Part shown: positions 1 to 5,248 of the stretch, one piece after another | How the letters are laid out: each line of letters opens with the position of its first letter | Position numbering within the stretch: the first letter of the stretch is position 1 | Assembly (NCBI GenBank): GCA_002869425.1 | Contig: PKSZ01000681.1 | Span: 1 to 5,248 of the forward strand | Direction: 5' to 3' | Length of the DNA: 5,248 nucleotides | DNA from: Marinilabiliales bacterium | GTDB taxonomy: Bacteria; Bacteroidota; Bacteroidia; Bacteroidales; BM523 | The notes under the pieces: model-generated | Told to the model about the DNA's origin: nothing | The model's database searches: none | Seen by the model: the letters and a program-made list of their open reading frames with translations, nothing else | Position numbers and translations under genes: made by a program

Positions 1-46
1 AAAAACGTAACCAGAATTAATATTACAGCGAATATACTGTTATCAG

Positions 47-111
47 AAAAAAATATCTGAGAATAGCTGGAATAAAAACCTTTTGTTAATATGGATATTT
101 TCTTTCTCAGA
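47..111 (-). terminator. Possible long-loop Rho-independent terminator
   Basis: In the transcript sense, TCTGAGAA (111-104) can pair with TTCTCAGA (63-56). The stem is 8 bp and is followed by TATTTTTTT (55-47). It lies about 55 nt after the polyferredoxin stop. The loop of about 40 nt is long and the stem has few G/C pairs, so this is only a candidate. Confidence 0.35.
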
Positions 112-130
112 ATTATTATAAATAATTTAT

Positions 131-145
131 TATAAGACTCTTATA
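131..145 (-). other. Short perfect inverted repeat after the last gene
   Basis: TATAAG (131-136) and CTTATA (140-145) flank a 3-nt loop, giving a 6-bp hairpin about 20 nt downstream of the polyferredoxin stop. It is mostly A-T and lacks a following T-run on the minus strand. It could be a 3'-end stabilising hairpin or chance in AT-rich DNA. Apart from this and the terminator candidate, I see nothing in bases 1-164. Confidence 0.3.
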
Positions 146-164
146 CTGTAAAATGGTTTAATTA

Positions 165-2183
165 CTACAAATCTTTTTCTTCAATAGCTTCTACAGGGCA
201 GGAAGGCTCACATTTCCCGCACTTTGTACATTTATCCTGATCAATCTGTGCATTTCTTATCAAGCGATCAATGGCATTATACTCATCACAAGCATTTTCC
301 TCAATACAGTCTCCACAACTGATACATTTTGACTGATCAATATAGGAGTCGAAATACTCCGGTGGCTCATATTTGCTGATAACATCATACGGACAAGCAT
401 TGTTAGCAAGACATTCTCCGCAATTTGTACACAGCTCCGTATTGATAACCGGAGGCTTATAATCTGCAGGCTTATCCTTGTAAATGGCATTATAAGGGCA
501 TGCTGAAGTGAGTAAACATTCACCGCATTTTTCACACTCATCCTGGGAAATGTAACCCGGAACATAATCTGCAGGTAAGTTTTTATGAATATGGTCATAT
601 TCACAAGCATTATCGGTATAACAGTCACCGCACTTTATGCATTGATTTTGATCAATATAGGGATCCTGATAATCTGTTGGAGTTTCCTGGATTATAGCAC
701 CCTGCTCACAAGTAAACTCAGTAATACAATCGCCACAATGAACACAGTTATCCTGATTGATCTGAGGCGAACTGTAATTGGCTGGAGGCGTTTCAATAAT
801 AGCGGCCTCATCACAAGTAAAATTATTGACACAATCGCCGCAGTTAATGCATTCATCCTGATCAATTACCGGTGAACTATAATCAGCAGGAGGAGTTACA
901 ACGATTGCATTCTCATCACATGTAAAATCATTAACACAATCTCCACAATGTATACAAAGTGACTGGTTGATTTGTGGAGTTGATTGTCCATTTGGGTATG
1001 ACTTTCCAACTGCACTATAAGTACACGCATCATAACATTTTCCACAATGCGTACAAGCCGTTTGATTTATAACAGCAGTATTGGGAATAATTTTATTTTT
1101 CGGACATATATCTGCACATTCACCGCAACGAATACACAATGAATTATTAATTTGAATCAACCCTCCGACAAAACTTATTGCATTTTGCGGACAAGCCGTA
1201 TAGCATGGTTTTTGACTACAACAATTTACAGAAGTGAAGGTGTAATAATCCTTTGCGTTTAAAAATGAAATAGCATTATCTTCACATGCATCAACACAAT
1301 CGCCACAGCCTACACATCCAGCATGCGTATATTGATTATAACTGGAAACACTATAATTTGGCACAGAAACTTCAATTGCATTCTGTGCGCATACAGGCTT
1401 GCATTGTCCACATTCAACACAGGTAGTTGAATTTATCGAATATTCCGACACACTTATATGTATTGCATTCTGCTCACAAACAGGCATACACAGGCCACAC
1501 TCTACACACTTACTCTGATCTATTGAATACTCTGATACAGATATTTCAATGGCATTATGCGTACAAACCGGCACACACAATCCGCAATCAATACAATCAG
1601 CTTCATTGATTGAATAATTTAGTACAGAAATATGTATTGCACTTTCTTCGCATGTACTTACACATTGTCCACAATCACGACAATTATCTGCATCAATTGT
1701 ATAGGAAATATCCGGTATTTGGATTGCATTGTATTCACAGGCAGGTAAACATTGTCCACAATCACGACACAGATCATTATCTATCTCATAATCAACAATA
1801 CTTACTTCAATAGCCCCTTCCGGACAAACAGGCATACATTCACCACATTCTCTACAAGTTTGCTTATCGATTAAATAGCGTACTGCAGGAATCATAATGG
1901 CATCCTGTGTACAAGTTGATCTGCACTGACCACAATCTATGCACTTCGACAAGTCTATTGAATAAATGCTTTTTTCTGGTAAGAACAATGCATTATGAAA
2001 GCAGGCTTCAATACATTCTCCACAACCAATACACTTATCAGAATTTACAAAATAACTGGCATACCAACTCTTCTTACATCCAGAAAGCATAGGTACAGAA
2101 TAAATCAATGCACCACCTATCGACAGATTTGTAAAAGTTTTCAGAAATTTTCTTCTTGAATTATCTTCAGATTTACAATTCAT
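165..2183 (-). CDS. Tat-exported polyferredoxin lipoprotein with 20 tandem 4Fe-4S-type motifs
   Basis: A 672-residue multi-cluster ferredoxin, presumably an electron wire in the periplasm. The N-terminus has a near-ideal Tat motif, SRRKFLK (residues 9-15), a hydrophobic stretch, then lipobox LSGC with Cys36 as lipid anchor. After Cys36 comes KKSWYAS, without an acidic surface-export signal, so a periplasm-facing anchor is favoured. Twenty cysteine motifs follow, with first Cys at 51, 81, 110, 139, 168, 197, 226, 255, 290, 321, 350, 377, 410, 445, 480, 515, 550, 585, 620 and 652. Nineteen read CX2CGXC. Motifs 1-9, 11, 12 and 20 have the usual X3 before the fourth Cys; 13-19 have X5. Motif 10 (CCSQKPCYTAC) has its second Cys displaced. 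Almost nothing else is present, so this is a pure ferredoxin array with up to about 20 clusters. NapG, the Tat-exported partner of NapH, has about four; methanogen MvhB-type polyferredoxins have about twelve but are cytoplasmic. The Tat route fits cofactor loading before export. It is last in the operon, 9 nt after the barrel gene. Confidence 0.95.
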   Translation of the reverse strand: MNCKSEDNSRRKFLKTFTNLSIGGALIYSVPMLSGCKKSWYASYFVNSDKCIGCGECIEACFHNALFLPEKSIYSIDLSKCIDCGQCRSTCTQDAIMIPAVRYLIDKQTCRECGECMPVCPEGAIEVSIVDYEIDNDLCRDCGQCLPACEYNAIQIPDISYTIDADNCRDCGQCVSTCEESAIHISVLNYSINEADCIDCGLCVPVCTHNAIEISVSEYSIDQSKCVECGLCMPVCEQNAIHISVSEYSINSTTCVECGQCKPVCAQNAIEVSVPNYSVSSYNQYTHAGCVGCGDCVDACEDNAISFLNAKDYYTFTSVNCCSQKPCYTACPQNAISFVGGLIQINNSLCIRCGECADICPKNKIIPNTAVINQTACTHCGKCYDACTYSAVGKSYPNGQSTPQINQSLCIHCGDCVNDFTCDENAIVVTPPADYSSPVIDQDECINCGDCVNNFTCDEAAIIETPPANYSSPQINQDNCVHCGDCITEFTCEQGAIIQETPTDYQDPYIDQNQCIKCGDCYTDNACEYDHIHKNLPADYVPGYISQDECEKCGECLLTSACPYNAIYKDKPADYKPPVINTELCTNCGECLANNACPYDVISKYEPPEYFDSYIDQSKCISCGDCIEENACDEYNAIDRLIRNAQIDQDKCTKCGKCEPSCPVEAIEEKDL
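252..977 (-). repeat. Type B ferredoxin repeats: seven mostly 35-residue units with CX2CX2CX5C
   Basis: Residues 403-644 of the polyferredoxin are seven units whose first cysteines are 35 residues apart (410 to 620); the last unit is 32 long. Each has CX2CGXC followed by five residues, not three, before the fourth Cys, and ends in a Pro/Asp/Tyr linker such as PPADYSS or KPADYKP. At DNA level this is a divergent tandem repeat of about 105 bp. Synonymous differences between units show that it is not very recent. Confidence 0.92.
1356..2054 (-). repeat. Type A ferredoxin repeats: eight 29-residue units
   Basis: Residues 44-276 of the polyferredoxin are eight in-frame units with first-cysteine spacings of 30 and then six times 29. 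The unit reads roughly Y-S-I-D-x(3)-C-x2-C-G-x-C-x3-C-x3-A-I-x-I-S-V. The 29-residue step matches the spacing between the two motifs of a clostridial-type 2[4Fe-4S] ferredoxin, here continued without domain breaks. The Pro usually found after the fourth Cys is present only in unit 3. Units 6-8 are the most alike, which points to local duplication. Confidence 0.93.
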
Positions 2184-2192
2184 TTTCTCTAA

Positions 2193-3623
2193 TTAAAAAG
2201 TACCTCTCATTTCAAAACGCGCCATATATTTTGGATTTTCAAATATTTCTGACTGAATAAAACTAAATATTCCGGTGAGACGAATATGCTTTAATAAAAA
2301 CAAACCTGCTTCAAGGTCTGCAACCGTAGTGTTGGATGAATGTAAAAGTTGAACACCACGCACTCTAATATATGGTTTAAGATCTCCCGAAAAATTCTGT
2401 TTTATTTCTGCCAAAGCTAGTGGTGCATCAAAAATGTCAAAACGAATAATTTCTCCCATGTAATAATTGGAAAAACCAGGCATTAACCAAGCTCCTTCAT
2501 CAATACTGTATCGTCCGAAATACCCCAGTGAAAATGATGATCTATTGGCTCCACTCCATGAAACCGACTTGCGGGCTTTTGCAAAATAACCCAGCGCCTG
2601 CGAATTTTCTACCAACTGGTGAATAACCTGAATATCAAGATTTATCTCTGCGGGTAAGCTGATGGATGTATATGCTCCATAATAAATCCTTATCTTCTCA
2701 TATCGATAGCCAAATTCATCATACAAATAAACACCTGATCGGGTAAACAAATCTTTAATGGATAATTTGGATTTTTCTTCTTCAAACGATGAGAATTCAT
2801 CAAATTCGCCAAACTCATCTGTTGATTTAAATTCATCCTCACTCACTTCCTTAAATTCATCTTCCTCAACCGGTTTGAATTCATCCTCATTCACAGGCTT
2901 GAATTCATCTTCCCCCATGGGTTTAAACTCATCTTCCGTAGAAGATTCAACAGGTTTAACATATTGATGGTTCCAGATAAGCGTTAGCATAGTAGCATTG
3001 GTTTCACCTATGGCTTCACCAGGCAAAATTTCATTTGTTGGATGTGCTGTATTGTATAAGTATCGTACACCGCAGAAATTTCCCATTCTTGCAAAATCCT
3101 TCTTAAATGCTGCAGCATTGATATTTACTTCTAATGGTCCAATTGCATGCTTTACAGATGCTCCCAGCGCCCGTTCATTGATCAAGAAATGATCAGGAGA
3201 TTTCATGGAATGAAGTCCTGCCATTAGTGTTGTCTCTTTTGTTCTATAGCGATAAAAAGCTTCACGCATACCCAGCCTGTTTTTTTGAAACAAACCCAGA
3301 CCTACATAATTATGACCAAAGTTTCCATCTTCTGGAAACCCTAGTGAATTTCGCCATCCTTTGTATCCGCCTTCAAAATAAAACTCATGCTTTTTAACGG
3401 GAATATTCAAAGCTGCAAAAAACATAGCATTGCTTATCTGTCTATCATCCATCAATCCATGAGACGCAACACCCTCTACTGCCCATCGTATAGGAATCTT
3501 TTTAGATATTGGTTTTAAATTCCCGCCAATATGACTACGACAATCCTGCTGTGCATAAGCTGTTGCAACAGCAAGAAATAAACCAACAAAAAGCAGTATC
3601 CTACTTGAATTCACATTCTCCAT
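2193..3623 (-). CDS. Predicted outer-membrane beta-barrel (porin-like) with acidic EDEFK octad repeats
   Basis: A 476-residue protein not matching a family I can name. Residues 1-24 are a signal peptide ending AYA|QQ. The mature chain is rich in alternating, aromatic-ended beta-strands (such as HEFYFEGGYKGW, NYVGLGLFQK, IRIYYGAYTSISL, SFSLGYFGRYSI). It ends in ARFEMRGTF, with the terminal Phe common in outer-membrane barrels. I therefore predict a barrel, perhaps 14-16 strands; that count is an estimate. Between two strand-rich halves (about 25-222 and 295-476) sits an acidic insert. It has five octads EDEFKxxx at 230-269, then DEFGEFDEFSSFEEE to about 283. This DEF element recurs in the neighbouring inner-membrane protein. 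Only two cysteines remain (28 and 184) and there is no heme or cluster motif, so it is not itself a redox protein. It is encoded between the inner-membrane redox protein and the polyferredoxin, so it may be the outer-membrane anchor or sheath of an electron conduit. The start overlaps the upstream stop by 23 nt and is supported by the signal peptide. Confidence 0.85.
   Translation of the reverse strand: MENVNSSRILLFVGLFLAVATAYAQQDCRSHIGGNLKPISKKIPIRWAVEGVASHGLMDDRQISNAMFFAALNIPVKKHEFYFEGGYKGWRNSLGFPEDGNFGHNYVGLGLFQKNRLGMREAFYRYRTKETTLMAGLHSMKSPDHFLINERALGASVKHAIGPLEVNINAAAFKKDFARMGNFCGVRYLYNTAHPTNEILPGEAIGETNATMLTLIWNHQYVKPVESSTEDEFKPMGEDEFKPVNEDEFKPVEEDEFKEVSEDEFKSTDEFGEFDEFSSFEEEKSKLSIKDLFTRSGVYLYDEFGYRYEKIRIYYGAYTSISLPAEINLDIQVIHQLVENSQALGYFAKARKSVSWSGANRSSFSLGYFGRYSIDEGAWLMPGFSNYYMGEIIRFDIFDAPLALAEIKQNFSGDLKPYIRVRGVQLLHSSNTTVADLEAGLFLLKHIRLTGIFSFIQSEIFENPKYMARFEMRGTF
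2817..2936 (-). repeat. Five EDEFK octads in the barrel protein (24-bp period)
   Basis: Five in-frame octads with EDEFK invariant and the last three positions variable (PMG, PVN, PVE, EVS, STD). They are followed by a degenerate DEF/EF run. The codons differ silently between copies (GAA/GAG, TTT/TTC, AAA/AAG), so the peptide appears conserved by selection and is not just fresh slippage. The same DEF element occurs in the inner-membrane protein encoded at 3601-4842. Confidence 0.95.
3601..3623 (-). other. 23-nt out-of-frame gene overlap (translational coupling)
   Basis: The last codons and TAG stop of the NapH-like gene overlap the ATG and first codons of the barrel gene in another frame. No Shine-Dalgarno is evident, so the second gene is probably translated by re-initiation or coupling, which would keep the two products in step. 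Confidence 0.85.
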
Positions 3624-4842
3624 GTTTACAAATAACCTTTGCTTTTACCTTTCTACTATTTTTCATAAAAGTAAGACCATCCTTCGGACATGCATCCATA
3701 CAGTCGCCACAGGCAATACAATCTGTATTGTCAAGAACACTTACCTTATCTGCCCGTATAATGGCATTATATGTACATGCATTGTTACACATTTTGCACG
3801 AAGCACATTTTCCATCAATTCCAACTAGTGCAGCTCCGGGAATACGAGCAACCTGTCCGAGAATGAATCCAACAGGACACATTGTACGACAAAATGGTCT
3901 GTATGACAAAACAGATGTCACCAGCAATAAAAGAATTAAAATAATTACGATAATCATCTCCGTATGGAAACTTGTAGCAGTTAAAACAAAATCGAAAAAT
4001 GCACGAAATGCAAAAATATTAGTAAACGGATCGATATTGCACCAATACTTTGTTCCCATTACACCTAACTGAATCAGCAATGCAATGAGGAGAACAATTC
4101 TGCTAATCAGGAATGCCTTTTTTGTTTTGTGACTTACTAGCCATTTAGCTTTACCCGGTAAGTAAAGTAGCTCCTGCAAAGCTCCGAACGGACAAATCCA
4201 TCCGCACCAAACCTGCCCCAAAAAATAAGTTATCAAAATAAGACCTATAAACAACAAGCCAAACCCTATATAATCTGCATATCCGGCTGTGTACAGAACA
4301 AAGTCCATTAGTGTAGTAATGGGACATCCTGTACATCCTACTTTCCAAAAGCCCAGAATTAATATAGATGAAATAAGAAATATTCCTCTTAATTTTCGTC
4401 CTGCACCAAAGCGCACAAGTATTCCGGCAAGTATTGTAGCCAACATAATACTCAGCGTCCAATTAAATTTATCCGTTTTAATTTTAGCAAATCCCAAATC
4501 AATTTCACCCTTAGCGCCACATGAATTATTACAGCTGTGTTTGCATGTAGTGGAAGAATCTTCTTCAGTGTATTCTGAAAATTCAGAAAACTCATCACCT
4601 TCAGACCAATCGCTAAACTCATCATCTCCTTCATCCCAGTCTGAGAACTCATCCTGCGCTTCATCTTCGTTCCATTCGGAAAACTCATTTGTTTGATTTT
4701 GAGTGCCTTCTTCACTCCAGGCTTTAAACTCATCCTCACCCGTTGTATCCTGAGCCCCTGCATATGGGCTTATACAAACTACCAGAAACAACAAGGCAAT
4801 GGTGAATAGCCATTGCCCTGATATACTTTTATTCTTCTGCAT
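3601..4842 (-). CDS. NapH/NosR-like inner-membrane 4Fe-4S protein with acidic DEF-repeat periplasmic domain
   Basis: A 413-residue membrane iron-sulfur protein, probably passing electrons between quinol or a cytoplasmic donor and a periplasmic ferredoxin. Residues 1-30 are a signal peptide ending AGA|Q. Residues 31-95 are an acidic linker with five DEF/NEF motifs, mostly followed by a Trp or Phe two residues on. Then comes a CX3CX3C cluster (Cys100, 104, 108). Five membrane helices follow at about 127-145, 152-169, 191-211, 243-262 and 293-313. The two family-defining CX3CP motifs (Cys213/217 and Cys318/322) follow helices 3 and 5. Two CX2CX2CX3C motifs (346-356 and 375-385) form a C-terminal 2[4Fe-4S] domain. 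Positive loops (RKLR, KTKK) place the CX3CP motifs and ferredoxin domain in the cytoplasm, as in NapH. Extra cysteines 170, 173 and 268 would face the periplasm. The long exported N-terminal extension is not typical of NapH. Substrate and direction are not determined by sequence. The gene overlaps the next one by 23 nt. Confidence 0.93.
   Translation of the reverse strand: MQKNKSISGQWLFTIALLFLVVCISPYAGAQDTTGEDEFKAWSEEGTQNQTNEFSEWNEDEAQDEFSDWDEGDDEFSDWSEGDEFSEFSEYTEEDSSTTCKHSCNNSCGAKGEIDLGFAKIKTDKFNWTLSIMLATILAGILVRFGAGRKLRGIFLISSILILGFWKVGCTGCPITTLMDFVLYTAGYADYIGFGLLFIGLILITYFLGQVWCGWICPFGALQELLYLPGKAKWLVSHKTKKAFLISRIVLLIALLIQLGVMGTKYWCNIDPFTNIFAFRAFFDFVLTATSFHTEMIIVIILILLLLVTSVLSYRPFCRTMCPVGFILGQVARIPGAALVGIDGKCASCKMCNNACTYNAIIRADKVSVLDNTDCIACGDCMDACPKDGLTFMKNSRKVKAKVICKHGECEFK
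4570..4737 (-). repeat. Five DEF-aromatic motifs in the NapH-like protein's periplasmic linker
   Basis: Residues 36-91 contain EDEFKAW, TNEFSEW, QDEFSDW, DDEFSDW and GDEFSEF, irregularly spaced by about 10-15 residues in a Glu/Asp/Ser-rich context. The consensus is (D/N)-E-F-x-x-(W/F). The region lies between the signal peptide and the first membrane helix, so it should be in the periplasm and largely disordered. Confidence 0.9.
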
Positions 4843-4848
4843 TACTTA
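4840..4848 (-). other. TAAGTAATG stop-start junction
   Basis: The TAA stop of the small secreted protein and the ATG of the NapH-like gene are separated by 3 nt. This supports a shared transcript and coupled translation. Confidence 0.85.
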
Positions 4849-5235
4849 CTTGGCTTCGCCGTTTAGTTTCAAAGAACCGTATCCTCCTGTTTTATTACAT
4901 GTTCGTGTACCAGAGAGAACCAATTCTCCTTTATCGTTACCGGTAACTTTCAACTTCAGCTTTCTTTCCCATATTCCAGGTGAAGTTTCTTTCCAGTCGG
5001 TAGCTCCTTCAATTTTAAGACCATCGGTTTCAAATTTTGTTTTTTGAATACCTACATCACAAACCATGTGTGTAAATGTTACTTTTACTTTGACAACCAC
5101 AACATCTCCAGCTTTGTAAACTTCTTTTTTGTCGCCATCAACTTTAAATTCAAATTCACAGGCTACTGCTTTCTGAACTAAAACACTGGTCAACAATACC
5201 ATTATCACCAGCAATCCTTTCGTTAAACTTTTCAT
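4846..5235 (-). CDS. Small secreted beta-rich protein of unknown function
   Basis: A 129-residue protein that I do not recognise as a named family. Residues 1-25 form a clear export signal: Lys at 2 and 6, a hydrophobic core at about 8-20, and AVA just before Cys26. Cleavage could be by signal peptidase I after Ala25. A lipoprotein at Cys26 is possible, but the -3 residue is Ala rather than Leu, so that is weaker. The mature part is about 100 residues of alternating hydrophobic and charged stretches (for example VVVVKVKVTF and KLKLKV), which suggests one Ig-like or cupredoxin-like beta-sandwich. Cys59 lies in a THMVCD segment and Cys113 in RTCNKT. With Cys26 they could form a disulfide or bind a metal, but no canonical copper motif is present. 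The start is chosen because the signal peptide begins at this Met; no Shine-Dalgarno is visible. It is the first gene seen in the operon, 3 nt before the NapH-like gene, so an envelope role with that system is inferred. Confidence 0.85.
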   Translation of the reverse strand: MKSLTKGLLVIMVLLTSVLVQKAVACEFEFKVDGDKKEVYKAGDVVVVKVKVTFTHMVCDVGIQKTKFETDGLKIEGATDWKETSPGIWERKLKLKVTGNDKGELVLSGTRTCNKTGGYGSLKLNGEAK

Positions 5236-5248
5236 TTTATCCAGATTT

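Noticed and set aside
43..60. Short inverted repeat TCAGA...TCTGA
   Set aside because: Only 5 bp with the A/T run in the loop; it overlaps the better terminator candidate and is expected by chance in AT-rich DNA.
252..2054. Regular periodic DNA resembling a CRISPR-like or satellite array
   Set aside because: The period (87 or 105 bp) is a multiple of three, in frame, and encodes ferredoxin units with silent differences; there are no identical repeats with unique spacers.
2758..2967. Plus-strand Ser/Asn-rich open frame opposite the octad repeats
   Set aside because: It is the antisense reading of the EDEFK octads; low-complexity shadow with no independent support. A similar shadow at 4289-4696 mirrors the DEF motifs of the NapH-like gene.
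3509..4072. 187-codon plus-strand open frame
   Set aside because: It lies fully antisense to two well-supported genes, has no recognisable domain, and its composition is that of a reverse-strand shadow.
165..5235. Multiheme cytochrome or heme-binding (CXXCH) protein
   Set aside because: I read all four proteins for CXXCH and found none; motifs such as CIHCG and CKHSC are not heme sites.
5237..5239. TAA just before the first ATG, possibly the stop of another upstream gene
   Set aside because: Only 9 bases of that frame remain in the window, so an upstream coding region cannot be supported.

Overview
The window is one co-oriented, minus-strand gene cluster of four genes. In transcription order they encode a small secreted protein (5235-4846), a NapH/NosR-like inner-membrane iron-sulfur protein (4842-3601), a predicted outer-membrane beta-barrel (3623-2193), and a 672-residue Tat-exported polyferredoxin lipoprotein with 20 cysteine motifs (2183-165). 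Spacings are 3 nt, a 23-nt overlap, and 9 nt, so this is almost certainly one operon. Its start may lie beyond the right edge, because only 13 bases precede the first gene. The left 164 bases are non-coding, AT-rich, and hold weak terminator candidates.

The organism is Gram-negative, since there is an outer-membrane barrel and a lipoprotein. AT-rich DNA and the absence of clear Shine-Dalgarno sequences before all four starts fit Bacteroidota best. That placement is an inference from style, not from a marker gene.

The gene logic resembles NapGH-type quinol dehydrogenases. In those, a membrane protein with two CX3CP motifs and a cytoplasmic 2[4Fe-4S] domain (NapH) works with a Tat-exported multi-[4Fe-4S] ferredoxin (NapG). 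Here the exported partner has grown from about four cluster motifs to twenty, and a beta-barrel is encoded between the two. The inner-membrane protein and the barrel also share an unusual acidic repeat built on DEF (DEFsdW in one, EDEFKpv octads in the other), as if both dock the same partner. No CXXCH heme motif occurs in any of the four proteins.

The most interesting reading is a heme-free, iron-sulfur trans-envelope electron conduit: quinone pool or cytoplasmic ferredoxin -> NapH-like protein -> polyferredoxin wire -> barrel/outer membrane. It would be functionally analogous to porin-cytochrome conduits. The gene families and motifs are visible in the sequence. The electron path, its direction and the terminal donor or acceptor are hypotheses.
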